Positions 14,817 through 25,615 of a stretch of 43,212 nucleotides of DNA are shown here, piece after piece (position 1 is the stretch's first letter; each line of letters opens with the position of its first letter). The notes beneath the pieces are model-generated. The model saw nothing but the letters and a program-made list of their open reading frames with translations, did no database searches and had not been told where the DNA came from. The position numbers and the translations under genes were made by a program. The stretch is from Gammaproteobacteria bacterium (lineage in GTDB: Bacteria; Pseudomonadota; Gammaproteobacteria; Pseudomonadales; Azotimanducaceae), in the NCBI GenBank assembly GCA_002726655.1, contig PBRP01000055.1, positions 8,798 through 52,009 on the forward strand, given 5' to 3'.

Positions 14817-16421
14817 ATGAATCTAACCACATCTTACATCCCCGCCGACACCTCAGAACCTATACTGGAAACCACCATTGGTAGTTCCCTGGGCGAAGCA
14901 GCTAAAAAATATCCTGACCAGCCGGGTCTGGTATCTGGAGAACCGGCCAGCACGGATCCTCACTGCTGGACCTTTGCAGAAATGCTGGTACAGGTTGAAC
15001 TAGTTGCAAAGGCACTGCTCAACCGGTTCGAACCGGGAGAACGAATTGCTGTCTGGGCGCCAAACATCCCGGAGTGGGTTCTGCTGTACATGGGTACCGG
15101 CATGGCTGGACTCATATTGGTTCCACTCAACCCCGCTTTTCGAAAGACTGAACTTGAGTACGCGCTGAAGCAATCCCGTGCAGCGGGCATTTTCTACATT
15201 CCCACGTATCGGGAGAACCCGCTTGAACAGTGGGTGTTTAAAACGATGGAGAAAATCCCGACGTTGCGTGAGGCAATCTCATTCTCTGACTGGGAAACTT
15301 TCCTCCGATCAGCTTCACTTGATCAATCCTTGCCTGAGATTTCCCCCGGGGATATTGCCCAGATCCAATATACGTCTGGAACTACCGGAATGCCCAAAGG
15401 AGCGCTGCTTACCCATCGAAGCGTAACCAACAATGGGAGATTTGTCGGCATGGGTCTTGGGCTGCGACCAGGAGATGCCTATATGAATCCATTGCCATTT
15501 TTTCACGTGGCCGGGTGTGTCGTGGGCATTCTGGGTTCCCTGACGAACTGCGCAACCCTCGTACACCCTACTGCTTTCGAGCCGGGGCTCGTGCTGGACA
15601 TGTGTGAGCGCGAGAAAGTAAATGTCATGGGAGGCGTTCCCACGGTGCTCATTGCCATGATGGAGCATGGCGGATTCGCTGAGAGGGATCTCAGCTCACT
15701 AAAGACTATTGGTGGTGGCGGCGCCCCTGTGCCTACCACGCTTGTCAGGCACATCGAAGATACCATGGAGGTCGAGTTTTCCGTTTTATTCGGTCAGTCG
15801 GAAGCATCCTGCTCAATCACAAAAACCAGGCCACTGGATTCGCCGGAAAACAAGGCGGAGACCGTGGGACTGCCCCTGCCCCAGACGGAAGTACAAATCA
15901 TCGATACGGATACAGGTCAGGTCGTAAACCCCGGTATCACAGGTGAATTGTGCACACGCGGCTACGCCATCATGCAGGGTTACCATGACATGCCTGATGC
16001 CACAGTAGAGGCTATCGATGAGCAGGGTTGGCTGCATACAGGTGACCTTGCCACCATGGACACGCAGGGCTACTGTCGAATCGTTGGGCGCATCAAGGAC
16101 ATGATCATTCGAGGCGGTGAGAATATCTACCCACGTGAAATCGAAGATGTATTGTTTGCCCACCCTGGCGTTGGAGACGTTGCAGTCATTGGAGTACCGG
16201 ATGAAAAATGGGGGGAGGCTATAGCCGCATTTATCCGCCCCGGTGCTGGTCAAAAGGTGGAGAAAGAAGAACTTCATACCTATGTCCGGAAGCATCTGGC
16301 ACCCAACAAAACCCCTAAGGAATGGATTTTTGTCGATGAACTGCCTGTGACCGCCTCAGGCAAAATACAGAAATTTGTTCTGCTCGAACAATTCATGCAA
16401 ACCAGGGCTCAGGAAAGCTAG
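14817..16421 (+). CDS. Acyl-CoA synthetase (FadD/AlkK-like)
   Basis: A 534-residue AMP-forming acyl-CoA ligase, the second in the operon. Motifs are YTSGTTGMPKG at about 185-195, FGQSEASCS, HTGDLATMDTQGYCRIVGR in the hinge region and the catalytic Lys516 in TASGK. The GGENIYPREIEDVL segment is typical of medium- and long-chain fatty acid ligases. It follows the alcohol dehydrogenase gene by 17 bp and precedes the serine hydrolase gene by 34 bp. Two unlike ligases in one operon suggest that one activates the starting acid and the other re-activates a later intermediate or side product; which does what is not visible. Confidence 0.95.
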   Translation: MNLTTSYIPADTSEPILETTIGSSLGEAAKKYPDQPGLVSGEPASTDPHCWTFAEMLVQVELVAKALLNRFEPGERIAVWAPNIPEWVLLYMGTGMAGLILVPLNPAFRKTELEYALKQSRAAGIFYIPTYRENPLEQWVFKTMEKIPTLREAISFSDWETFLRSASLDQSLPEISPGDIAQIQYTSGTTGMPKGALLTHRSVTNNGRFVGMGLGLRPGDAYMNPLPFFHVAGCVVGILGSLTNCATLVHPTAFEPGLVLDMCEREKVNVMGGVPTVLIAMMEHGGFAERDLSSLKTIGGGGAPVPTTLVRHIEDTMEVEFSVLFGQSEASCSITKTRPLDSPENKAETVGLPLPQTEVQIIDTDTGQVVNPGITGELCTRGYAIMQGYHDMPDATVEAIDEQGWLHTGDLATMDTQGYCRIVGRIKDMIIRGGENIYPREIEDVLFAHPGVGDVAVIGVPDEKWGEAIAAFIRPGAGQKVEKEELHTYVRKHLAPNKTPKEWIFVDELPVTASGKIQKFVLLEQFMQTRAQES

Positions 16422-16455
16422 AGCCATCTGATCAACCAATCATACCGGATACAAC

Positions 16456-17712
16456 ATGACCAATAACCATCCCGATGTAATGCAGGGTTTCCCTCCTCAG
16501 CGTGAAAGTCAGGTAACTTTTGCCAACTATATGCAATTGCCATACAGCACCTGGGGCTTTCGCAACACGGAGTCAGTTACTCATTCATCAATGGTACCGC
16601 GTGGTGGTGACCTGCCAGTACTTAAAGTTGCCCAATCCGATACTTTTGCTGAGCGCAACGTTCAGGATGCAAATGGGGAAGAGATGCCTCTCGGCCGGTT
16701 GCTGCAAAAGTACTGTGCAGATGGTTTCCTTGTATTGCAGGGTGACACTATTGCTTACGAGGCCTACTGGAATGGCTTCTCGGAGCAGCAGAGGCACATC
16801 TGGTTTTCAATGACCAAATCCCTCGTCAGTACAGCTTTCGGCATCCTGATGGAGGAGCATGATATCGACCTGAATGCTTCCCCGGCTGTCTATATAAATG
16901 AACTCAAAGGCTCGGGTTTCGAACGCACAAGCCTGCAGCAGGTACTGAATCATGCCAGCGCCATCGCCTTCAAGGAAAACTATGTCGATCCTGAATCCGA
17001 ATTTTTTCGCTACTACGCACCTGCTATGGGCCTGGCCTATCTGCCTGGCGCACAGGATGTACAACCTGCAGATACTGAAATATATGGTGTACACGATTTC
17101 CTGGCCAAGTTCATCAAGCAAGAGGACGGCAGCGAGCCCGGCGCAGTTTTCGAGTACAACTCTGCAAATGCGGACCTGATCGGCTGGATCATCGCCCGTC
17201 TCTCAGGCATGCCATTGCACGACTTTATTGCTGACAGAATCTGGTCGCGCCTGGGCACCTACCATGATGCCGCCATCGTAGTAGACAGGGCCTACATGCC
17301 AGTTGCGACCGGCGGAATGTTATCCACCCTTCGAGATGCAGCGCTGTTTGGTCGTCTGATACTCAACCGCGGGAAGGTAAACGGCCAGCAGATTATTCCT
17401 GCTCACTGGGTAGATGAGACCCTGAAGATTGATGAAAATGACCGTGAGCGATATTCGAATAACGATCTCAATCAAGGTGAAGCCTGGAAGTATTACAAGA
17501 ACATGTGGTGGATACTTGATGCAGACAAGGGTGAATACGCTGCCGTTGGCGTCCATGGACAAGTCATCTACATCAACCGATCGAAAGAGTTAGTGATTGC
17601 GCAGTTCTCTAGCCAACCCACTGCCTCTCAGGTTGGGTCGGTCGAATTCAGATCGAAGCTTGGCGCGATAAGACAAATTGCCAGCCAGCAAACCAGTATG
17701 CCCAGAGCCTGA
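16456..17712 (+). CDS. Beta-lactamase-fold serine hydrolase, NylB/EstB-like
   Basis: A 418-residue member of the class C beta-lactamase/penicillin-binding-protein fold. The nucleophile motif SMTK is at 118-121 (Ser118, Lys121), and the second motif is YNSAN with Tyr234, as in 6-aminohexanoate-dimer hydrolase (NylB) and EstB-type esterases. The third motif position has VHGQVIYI in place of KTG. No signal peptide is seen, so it is probably cytoplasmic, unlike true beta-lactamases. As last gene of the operon it could hydrolyse an ester, lactone or amide that feeds the ligases. It converges on the DUF4124 gene with a 16-bp gap. Antibiotic resistance is not implied. Confidence 0.9.
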   Translation: MTNNHPDVMQGFPPQRESQVTFANYMQLPYSTWGFRNTESVTHSSMVPRGGDLPVLKVAQSDTFAERNVQDANGEEMPLGRLLQKYCADGFLVLQGDTIAYEAYWNGFSEQQRHIWFSMTKSLVSTAFGILMEEHDIDLNASPAVYINELKGSGFERTSLQQVLNHASAIAFKENYVDPESEFFRYYAPAMGLAYLPGAQDVQPADTEIYGVHDFLAKFIKQEDGSEPGAVFEYNSANADLIGWIIARLSGMPLHDFIADRIWSRLGTYHDAAIVVDRAYMPVATGGMLSTLRDAALFGRLILNRGKVNGQQIIPAHWVDETLKIDENDRERYSNNDLNQGEAWKYYKNMWWILDADKGEYAAVGVHGQVIYINRSKELVIAQFSSQPTASQVGSVEFRSKLGAIRQIASQQTSMPRA

Positions 17713-17728
17713 ATCACGACCAGAGGCG

Positions 17729-18160
17729 CTACAAATCTGGTTCTGGGCAGTTCTCCTTGATCGTCTGCTCAGTTTCACTTATCTTTTCTTGCTTGGCCTC
17801 GTCCGATAGTTGTCTAAAGAAGCCGTCTTCCCCACGGAAAAAAATCGTTTTGAAACCCTGCAGTTTTTCAAGTGATTTTCGGCCACTTGTACAGTTCACT
17901 TCTCGAGTTTGCTGTGTAAATTTTTCCTCAGGTGAAATATAGGCAGTTTCAGCGGATTCATCAGAAAATAGCCTCTGCCCAAATTTGCGAGGTGGCTCGG
18001 CTATTTCCTCTGCTTCCCTGTCTCGCGGTCGATCCTGTGCGAAATTAAGGACGCCATCATCGTCGACCCACATGTAGTAAGGTCTTTCCTCCGCATAACT
18101 GGTTATGCTGAATAACAATAGGAATACACTGAGAAATCTAAAAGAATTGCCATTAACCAT
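17729..18160 (-). CDS. Exported DUF4124-like protein
   Basis: A 143-residue protein with an N-terminal signal peptide (FRFLSVFLLLFSITSYAEE) and, directly after it, a DUF4124-type motif (YYMWVDDDGVLNFAQDRP; the family consensus is roughly Y-x-W-x-D-x-x-G-x-x-x-[YF]-x-D-x-P). The remainder is charged and probably helical, with two cysteines (NCTS and ENCPEP) that could form a periplasmic disulfide. DUF4124 proteins are common in gammaproteobacteria and have no established function. The ATG at 18160 has GGAGAGG just upstream; an ATG five codons earlier is less well placed. The gene stands alone between convergent and divergent neighbours. Confidence 0.85.
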   Translation of the reverse strand: MVNGNSFRFLSVFLLLFSITSYAEERPYYMWVDDDGVLNFAQDRPRDREAEEIAEPPRKFGQRLFSDESAETAYISPEEKFTQQTREVNCTSGRKSLEKLQGFKTIFFRGEDGFFRQLSDEAKQEKISETEQTIKENCPEPDL

Positions 18161-18381
18161 GATCCTCTCCAACAAAAGTCGCTACAACAGGATGAGCAGG
18201 ATACCGCGCGACTTTTCGCACGGTGTTCACAACAACACAGGGTTCTAAACACTACAATCTTTCTTATAACACATTGCTTCTTACTAACGTATATTTGTGT
18301 TTCTATGAAAAGTTCAAGCACCACAAAGAAAGCAATTACAGGACAATTGTAGTCTGTCCCTGAAGAAAATAGGAGTGTCCC

Positions 18382-19227
18382 ATGATAACCGGCATGCCAC
18401 GAATCGCCATCGCCGTTCACGATTTCTCAGCGGTCGTCAAAACCTTCCGAGACAAGTTTGGAATGCCAGTGATCGACCTGTCAGAGACCAGCGTTGACCA
18501 ACTTGGTGCAAGCCTCGCTATGTGTGTACCCAGCGGGGGCAGTAATATTGAGCTTATGTCGCCCGCCGTACCAGGCTCACCGCTAAGCCAGAGCCTGCAG
18601 GGTTTCCTGGACCGTCGTGGTGAGGGACTGTTTGCCCTCATGCTGGAAGCGCCGGACCCGAATGCTGAAGCTGATGACCTTCTGGACCGGGGACTCAATG
18701 TTATGCCGGTGATGGAAGGGGCCAGTGGCCGCGATATTCACCCAAACTCAACTCATGGCGTACTGATACGAGTCTATCCGGTAGACTCCTTTACACGAGC
18801 GGATTCAGACAGCGCCGTCAGTGCAGATCCACCTGGGTTATCCGGTATCAAGAAGGTGATTATCGCCGTCAAGGACCAGGCCCTTGCCCGGGAAGTTTAT
18901 GGTGCAAAGCTGGCCATGCCTATTGATGAACCGACGATCGATATTGGCCGCGGCGTGAAATCATCGATCTGTCGCCCTCCTTCCGGTGGACTTATCGAAC
19001 TGGTCTCGGTTGAAGATCAAAGTCGGCCCTTCGCCCAGGCCCTTAGCAGCTTTCTAAATGACAGGCGTGAAGGTATGTACGCTCTGGTACTGCAGTCCGC
19101 CGACACCAAAGCTGCGGAAAGTGAATTGAAAGCAAAGGGTCTTGAGGTAACAGGTACTAGTGATTTGCCAGGCTTGCTGCACGTCGAACGGCAGTTTGGT
19201 GTACGCATTCAGATCGAACAGCATTAG
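18382..19227 (+). CDS. VOC-superfamily protein with two glyoxalase-like domains
   Basis: A 281-residue protein made of two vicinal-oxygen-chelate modules, about residues 5-135 (MPRIAIAVHDFSAVVKTFRD at the start) and 150-278 (IKKVIIAVKDQALAREVYG). Each ends with a paired edge strand (HGVLIRVYP and FGVRIQIEQ). The fold is shared by glyoxalase I, methylmalonyl-CoA epimerase, extradiol dioxygenases and fosfomycin-resistance proteins. The usual metal ligands are not all recognisable, so no reaction is assigned. AGGAG lies 7 nt before the ATG. It is a single-gene unit converging on the peptidase gene. Confidence 0.85.
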   Translation: MITGMPRIAIAVHDFSAVVKTFRDKFGMPVIDLSETSVDQLGASLAMCVPSGGSNIELMSPAVPGSPLSQSLQGFLDRRGEGLFALMLEAPDPNAEADDLLDRGLNVMPVMEGASGRDIHPNSTHGVLIRVYPVDSFTRADSDSAVSADPPGLSGIKKVIIAVKDQALAREVYGAKLAMPIDEPTIDIGRGVKSSICRPPSGGLIELVSVEDQSRPFAQALSSFLNDRREGMYALVLQSADTKAAESELKAKGLEVTGTSDLPGLLHVERQFGVRIQIEQH

Positions 19228-19241
19228 CCAGCGATTTCGTA

Positions 19242-21944
19242 TTAGAAGTCCCCGGCCGCGCTGAGAATATCAGCAGCACTATTCATCCTCAGTGCTGCAC
19301 AAAGGCGAATACTCTCTGTTGCCTGCGCCAGAGATCGCTCGTAACCTGGCAGCCTGTCCCCATTTGATGCAATAAACCTTTGCCATTCGACAGCACCACT
19401 TTCCGTACAAAATGAACTGCCTATTACCGAGATGGTCTCTGAACGAAATGATTCAGGGACCATATCAATCACCTCCTGACTATTTTCCAGGATCCAGGCA
19501 TAGGTCAATTCTCTTGTTGCACTTCGTGCCATCTGCCGGAATACAATCCCAACCTTCTCCATTGCTCTGAATCCGCCATTTAAAACTTCCTCTTGCAGTT
19601 TTTTAACCAGCACCGGGTCTTCAACTCTTGCCAGGGCACCAACTGCAGAATCTCTAAACGAAGGGTCTTCAGAAGCAAGCATTCTTTCAAGCAGCAGGTT
19701 AAAAAAGGGTTCACCCAAATCCTGCACACCAACTGAAAATATTGTTTCCAACTGACTGGCCGGTGCAGCCGTCTCATCTGGATCACCGCCCAAGCCAATC
19801 CTGGCTGCCGCCTTGCTGGCTAGAGATTTGCGCAGGGTGGGATCCTTCGCTATGACAATCATGAACCTCTGCAGCCTCTTTTGCAGGAGGTCAGAGCTGG
19901 TATCGCTGATATTCTCCAGCTTTTCAAAACGCGGTCCAACAACCTTGCGCAGGGCATTTTCCAGGACCTGCATCTGGTCGGCTTCCACAATGTTGGTAAT
20001 CCTTTCAAAGTACTTTGTTACCGTATCTGCGACATCCCAGGCTTCATGGTTCAAAAGCGTTGCGAGTCCGTTGAAGTAGGTTTTGGCCGACACTTTACCC
20101 GCCCGAAATGCGGCATCGAGACTATCAATCATGACCAGGGCTTCGGCAGCGGTTAGTTGCGAAGAATTTACAAGGAGGTTACTCCAGCTCTCTTCATCCA
20201 AGGAAAAGCGGTAATAGCCCCTACCGTTGGCATTGGGATGCACATAGTCAGGACATGGAGAGGGGCCAAGATCGATCTCCCTCTCCTTCTTGTCCAGCAG
20301 CGAGCACTCGCTAGTCGCCACTCCACCCAGAACGGTCTTGATGCAGATGGGAATTTGCCATTGCTGTGCACCAGCGTCAATTCCAGAACCCAGCGGAGCA
20401 TATCGTGTTTGTCGCACAAGAAGCCGAGGGTTTTGATTATCTTCACAAGCCAACGCTATTGAAACAAGTGGTACTCCCGGCTGGCTAATATAGGATTGAA
20501 AGATTGGTTCAATTTCACCAAGTTCGGACCCCTGGACCAGGGATTCCATAAAGCCTTCCGCCATGGCCGTACCATCTGCATATCGATCCATATGGTATCG
20601 AATACCCTTCTGGAATTGTGCCTTCCCAGCGTACTGCTCGAGCATCGCCAGTACCCCTCCACCTTTCTGATAGGTAATACCGTCGAATGCACCTGAAATT
20701 TTGTCATTGTGATCAATGGGTTCTCGAATTTCCCGGGCAGACGCAAGGGAATCATTGCTCATGGCACCCAGTGCCCCTTTCAATATCTGACGGTCAAATT
20801 CCCCCTCGGGCCAGTGAGCTTGCGCTACCTTGTAGCTGATCCAGGTTGCGAAGGCCTCGTTCAACCAGATATCCGTCCACCAGGATGGTGTCACGAGATT
20901 ACCAAACCACTGGTGTGCCAACTCATGTGCATGGGTTTCCATGAAGTCCCTGCGCTGACTAACCGGTGACTTCTTATCCATAAGCAGCAGGTATTCGTCA
21001 TAGGTAATCGCTCCCACGTTTTCCATGGCCCCGCCAAAACTATCCGGAACCGCGATCAAATCCAGCTTTCTGTAGGGGTAGGGGCTGCCAAAATACTCTT
21101 CCAGTTTGGTCAACAGACCCTCTGTGTTACTTAAGGCATATTGCATCCTCTCACCCAACCCCTTCGCCGCGATCCCACGAAGTGGAATTTCCCTATCTCG
21201 AATTGAGTTCGCTGGAATCATCCCAAAGTCAACAACGTCGTAGGGGCCAACAGCGAAAGCCAAAAGATAGGTTGGCAGCGGGCGAGTTGTCTCAAACGTA
21301 TGACGCACAAAACCGTTACCCTCTTCAATTATTGTGGTTTCAGGTGTCGTCGTTACTGCGATGTCCTCAGAGCGCGATACAATTTCCAGATCAAAAGGGA
21401 CCTTAAATACCGGTTCATCAAAGCCCGGAAATACCTTCCTGGCAGCAATCGGTTCGAATTGAGTTAAAGCATAGGATTCTGCTCCTCGATCCACCTTAAA
21501 CAATGCATCGGCGGCCAGATTAAAAGATGCTTCATAGGCAAAGTGCACAACTGCGCTACCTGCTTCGACCTGCTTTTCCAGTATCACCATCGAAACGCCC
21601 GAATCATGACGTTCTTCATAGGTAGCCTCGACCCGATTTGAATCCTTGTCCGTCAGATAGACCTCCGATACACGCAGGTCCTTACCATGAAGCCAAAACC
21701 GATCGAGCGCTTTGTTAATATCAATATCGATTGTTGTCTGCCCGGAGAAGGCGTCCTGAGAAGGATCAATCGTCAACTCAATATGGTAATGACGCGGCAC
21801 AACAATCACACCAAGCTGAGCCACGGGAGCTATCTCATCGGTGACCTCCTTACCCTGCTCCGGTAAAGAGGACTTTTCTGCACATGAAAGCAGAATGGTG
21901 GTAGACAAAACCACAAAAATTGAAAGTAGAAACTGTCGTGTCAT
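19242..21944 (-). CDS. M1-family metallopeptidase lipoprotein
   Basis: A 900-residue aminopeptidase of the M1 (gluzincin) family. It begins with a lipoprotein signal peptide whose lipobox is LLSC, giving Cys21 as the acylated residue, so it is probably anchored in the periplasm or outer membrane. The substrate-binding GAMEN motif is at 305-309, the zinc site HELAH at 340-344 and the third ligand Glu363 in LNEAF. The C-terminal part is an ERAP/PepN-like helical domain. It is not classical cytoplasmic PepN, which has no signal peptide. A role in peptide scavenging is likely. It stands alone, divergent from the nitrite-reductase module. Confidence 0.95.
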   Translation of the reverse strand: MTRQFLLSIFVVLSTTILLSCAEKSSLPEQGKEVTDEIAPVAQLGVIVVPRHYHIELTIDPSQDAFSGQTTIDIDINKALDRFWLHGKDLRVSEVYLTDKDSNRVEATYEERHDSGVSMVILEKQVEAGSAVVHFAYEASFNLAADALFKVDRGAESYALTQFEPIAARKVFPGFDEPVFKVPFDLEIVSRSEDIAVTTTPETTIIEEGNGFVRHTFETTRPLPTYLLAFAVGPYDVVDFGMIPANSIRDREIPLRGIAAKGLGERMQYALSNTEGLLTKLEEYFGSPYPYRKLDLIAVPDSFGGAMENVGAITYDEYLLLMDKKSPVSQRRDFMETHAHELAHQWFGNLVTPSWWTDIWLNEAFATWISYKVAQAHWPEGEFDRQILKGALGAMSNDSLASAREIREPIDHNDKISGAFDGITYQKGGGVLAMLEQYAGKAQFQKGIRYHMDRYADGTAMAEGFMESLVQGSELGEIEPIFQSYISQPGVPLVSIALACEDNQNPRLLVRQTRYAPLGSGIDAGAQQWQIPICIKTVLGGVATSECSLLDKKEREIDLGPSPCPDYVHPNANGRGYYRFSLDEESWSNLLVNSSQLTAAEALVMIDSLDAAFRAGKVSAKTYFNGLATLLNHEAWDVADTVTKYFERITNIVEADQMQVLENALRKVVGPRFEKLENISDTSSDLLQKRLQRFMIVIAKDPTLRKSLASKAAARIGLGGDPDETAAPASQLETIFSVGVQDLGEPFFNLLLERMLASEDPSFRDSAVGALARVEDPVLVKKLQEEVLNGGFRAMEKVGIVFRQMARSATRELTYAWILENSQEVIDMVPESFRSETISVIGSSFCTESGAVEWQRFIASNGDRLPGYERSLAQATESIRLCAALRMNSAADILSAAGDF

Positions 21945-22160
21945 CGTTGCTCCAGTTGCAAAGCCGTCTGTAGTGAGGAAAAGGTAATGAGAAGCCTGAT
22001 CCTGCCGGATACCTGGAGCATAAAGACAATCCCAGGTTCAATTTTGGCGAAACGATATCAGAGTAATCGGGTCTTGTCCGAATTTAAACATATAAGGGGC
22101 TAGCTCTTGCCCAGGATCAGGTATGGGAGTGTATTCCTGCCAGGACAAGTAGCAATCTCA

Positions 22161-22174
22161 TTGATCGATATCAA
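22161..22174. promoter_or_regulatory. FNR/ANR/DNR-type binding site
   Basis: TTGATCGATATCAA is a perfect symmetric TTGAT-N4-ATCAA box, the recognition pattern of FNR/ANR and the NO-responsive DNR/NNR regulators. Its centre is about 65 bp upstream of the NosR-like start. At the usual -41.5 activation position, transcription would begin near 22209. Control by low oxygen and/or NO of the NosR-like gene and nirS is therefore likely. Confidence 0.85.
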
Positions 22175-22232
22175 TTCCCGCTGGGAGTTGAATTGTTAAG
22201 CTTTAAAATTCTCGAGTTCCTGGAACAGTGCC

Positions 22233-23720
22233 TTGAAAGCTATACATTTTGCGCTGCTTTGCCTTATGGCGATTCTGGTTAACCCTGATTGTCACGCTCG
22301 TGGCAGTGAAGCAGAGTTGGATGCAGTCAGCCTAAAGTTGGTAGCTCACCTTTTCCCTGATGCCACCAGGACCTTACCCGTAGAATCACCGATACCACAC
22401 CTGATCGTATTTGGTGGTAAACACATACTGGGCTACAGCTTTTTTACAGATCTAATTGCACCTATACCTGCCTATTCAGGTTACCCGATCCGCGCACTCG
22501 TCAGTATAAAGCCCGACGGGACAATTATTGAAGTCAGGATTATCAGTCATCAGGAGCCAATACTGGTAATCGGAGTAAATGACGAGACACTTACCAACTT
22601 TACTTCACAATACGAGGGTATGTCAGTAACGAGTCGTATCCGCCTGACTGGTAAAGATCGCCCTAACTCGATCGACGGGATATCGGGCGCCACTATCACC
22701 GCCATGGTCCTGAATGGGTCCGTAATTAAGGCTGCGCAGCGGGTATTGCAAGCTCATGCTGACTCCATTGACACTCCAGTAGCAGATATCGAACCCCTCT
22801 GGCTTACCGCCTGGCAGGGGAAAAAAATAGAGATCATCCTGCTTATCACTGGATTGACCATTCTGGTGCTGATGCTCCTCTTCCAGGATTGGGTTGTGGT
22901 CAACCCAAGTATCTTTAGCTATCTGCACATTGCCTTTCTAGTTTATACAGTCGTCTTTATCGGCTTCTACTGCCTTGCTCAATTATCAATTATCAATACC
23001 TTCACCTTCATCAGCATGCTGGCAAAAGAATTCAGCTGGGACATATTCCTGCTGGATCCGGTTGTCTTTATTCTCTGGGGATTTGTCGCCCTGAGTATCC
23101 TATTGTGGGGCCGGGGTATTTTTTGTGGGTGGCTATGTCCCTTTGGCGCAATTCAGGAACTCATGAACAAGATCGCACACAAGCTGGACATCAAACAGTA
23201 TGAGTTCCCCCTGATGGTTCATGAAAGGTTGCTGGCATTAAAATACATAATACTCATGGGGCTAGTGGGGCTAGCGCTAAATTCCATTCCAACGGTGGCG
23301 ACCTTCTCCGAGGTCGAGCCCTTTAAAACGACTATCAGCCTTAGATTTCAGCGGGAGTGGTATTTTTCCGCCTATGCAATAGGATTGATACTGATATCGG
23401 TTTTCAATACCAAATTCTATTGCCGCTATATCTGCCCTCTGGGCGCACTGCTGAGCTTTTCATCACTTTTCAAAATATTCAGCTGGCTGAGGCGCAGACC
23501 CGAGTGTGGAACATCATGCCACACCTGCGGCAATGACTGCAGCGTGGGAGCCATCAACAACAAGGGTGAAATTGATGAGACGGAATGCCACTATTGTCTT
23601 GAATGCCAGACGACCTACTGGGATGAACACCGTTGTCCGGTGATGGTGAGCAAACGAGAGCGCCGCGAAAAACGGGACAAGAGAAGAACACTCATCCCAA
23701 CAGCAGAATTTGATGACTAG
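22233..23720 (+). CDS. Compact NosR/NirI-like membrane flavo-iron-sulfur protein
   Basis: A 495-residue membrane protein of the NosR/NirI family. A signal peptide and a periplasmic FMN-binding domain come first, with the flavinylation motif DGISGATIT at 148-156 (Thr154 is the likely attachment site). About five membrane segments follow (about 200-218, 228-252, 272-292, 335-352, 376-394). Two FCGWLCP/YCRYICP elements (Cys298/302, Cys397/401) mark the NapH/CcoG-like module. A cytoplasmic tail holds two ferredoxin-like cysteine sets (425, 429, 432, 436 and 452, 455, 458, 468). NosR and NirI are usually near 700 residues, so the periplasmic part is short. Its role is probably electron supply to, or expression of, nirS, which lies 96 bp downstream. 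No ATG fits: a TTG start is used, with a stop at 22197 limiting extension. Confidence 0.88.
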   Translation: MKAIHFALLCLMAILVNPDCHARGSEAELDAVSLKLVAHLFPDATRTLPVESPIPHLIVFGGKHILGYSFFTDLIAPIPAYSGYPIRALVSIKPDGTIIEVRIISHQEPILVIGVNDETLTNFTSQYEGMSVTSRIRLTGKDRPNSIDGISGATITAMVLNGSVIKAAQRVLQAHADSIDTPVADIEPLWLTAWQGKKIEIILLITGLTILVLMLLFQDWVVVNPSIFSYLHIAFLVYTVVFIGFYCLAQLSIINTFTFISMLAKEFSWDIFLLDPVVFILWGFVALSILLWGRGIFCGWLCPFGAIQELMNKIAHKLDIKQYEFPLMVHERLLALKYIILMGLVGLALNSIPTVATFSEVEPFKTTISLRFQREWYFSAYAIGLILISVFNTKFYCRYICPLGALLSFSSLFKIFSWLRRRPECGTSCHTCGNDCSVGAINNKGEIDETECHYCLECQTTYWDEHRCPVMVSKRERREKRDKRRTLIPTAEFDD

Positions 23721-23789
23721 GCTTTGATATTTGACGTATGTAAATGTAGCCTTGCGACCAAAGAATTATATTCCGCCACGAAAAATTAA

Positions 23790-25541
<1,752 letters not shown>

Positions 25542-25549
25542 TACAGTAT

Positions 25550-25605
25550 TGGGGTCGGAGTAAAGTGCCAGAGTAAATTTACTATGGCACTTTACTCCGA
25601 CCCCA
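25550..25605. repeat. REP-like palindrome, possible bidirectional terminator
   Basis: A 56-nt near-perfect palindrome with 21-bp outer arms (25550-25570 and 25585-25605, beginning TGGGGTCGGAGTAAAG and its complement) and an inner AGTAAATTTACT. GGGGTC-x-GAGTAAA inverted repeats are common in gammaproteobacterial genomes and are often linked to REP-associated Y1 transposases. It lies between the convergent nirS and DUF7064-like genes, and its hairpin could also end transcription from both sides. Confidence 0.8.
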
Positions 25606-25615
25606 CCGGCTTCGA

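Noticed and set aside
16456-17712. Antibiotic-resistance beta-lactamase
   Set aside because: It has the fold and SMTK motif, but no signal peptide and a YNS/HGQ motif set closer to NylB/EstB hydrolases, and it sits in a catabolic operon.
21995-22120. CCTGATCCTG near 21995 and its inverted copy CAGGATCAGG near 22111
   Set aside because: A 10-bp inverted repeat about 105 bp apart, unrelated to the FNR-type box; no promoter or regulator logic could be attached to it.
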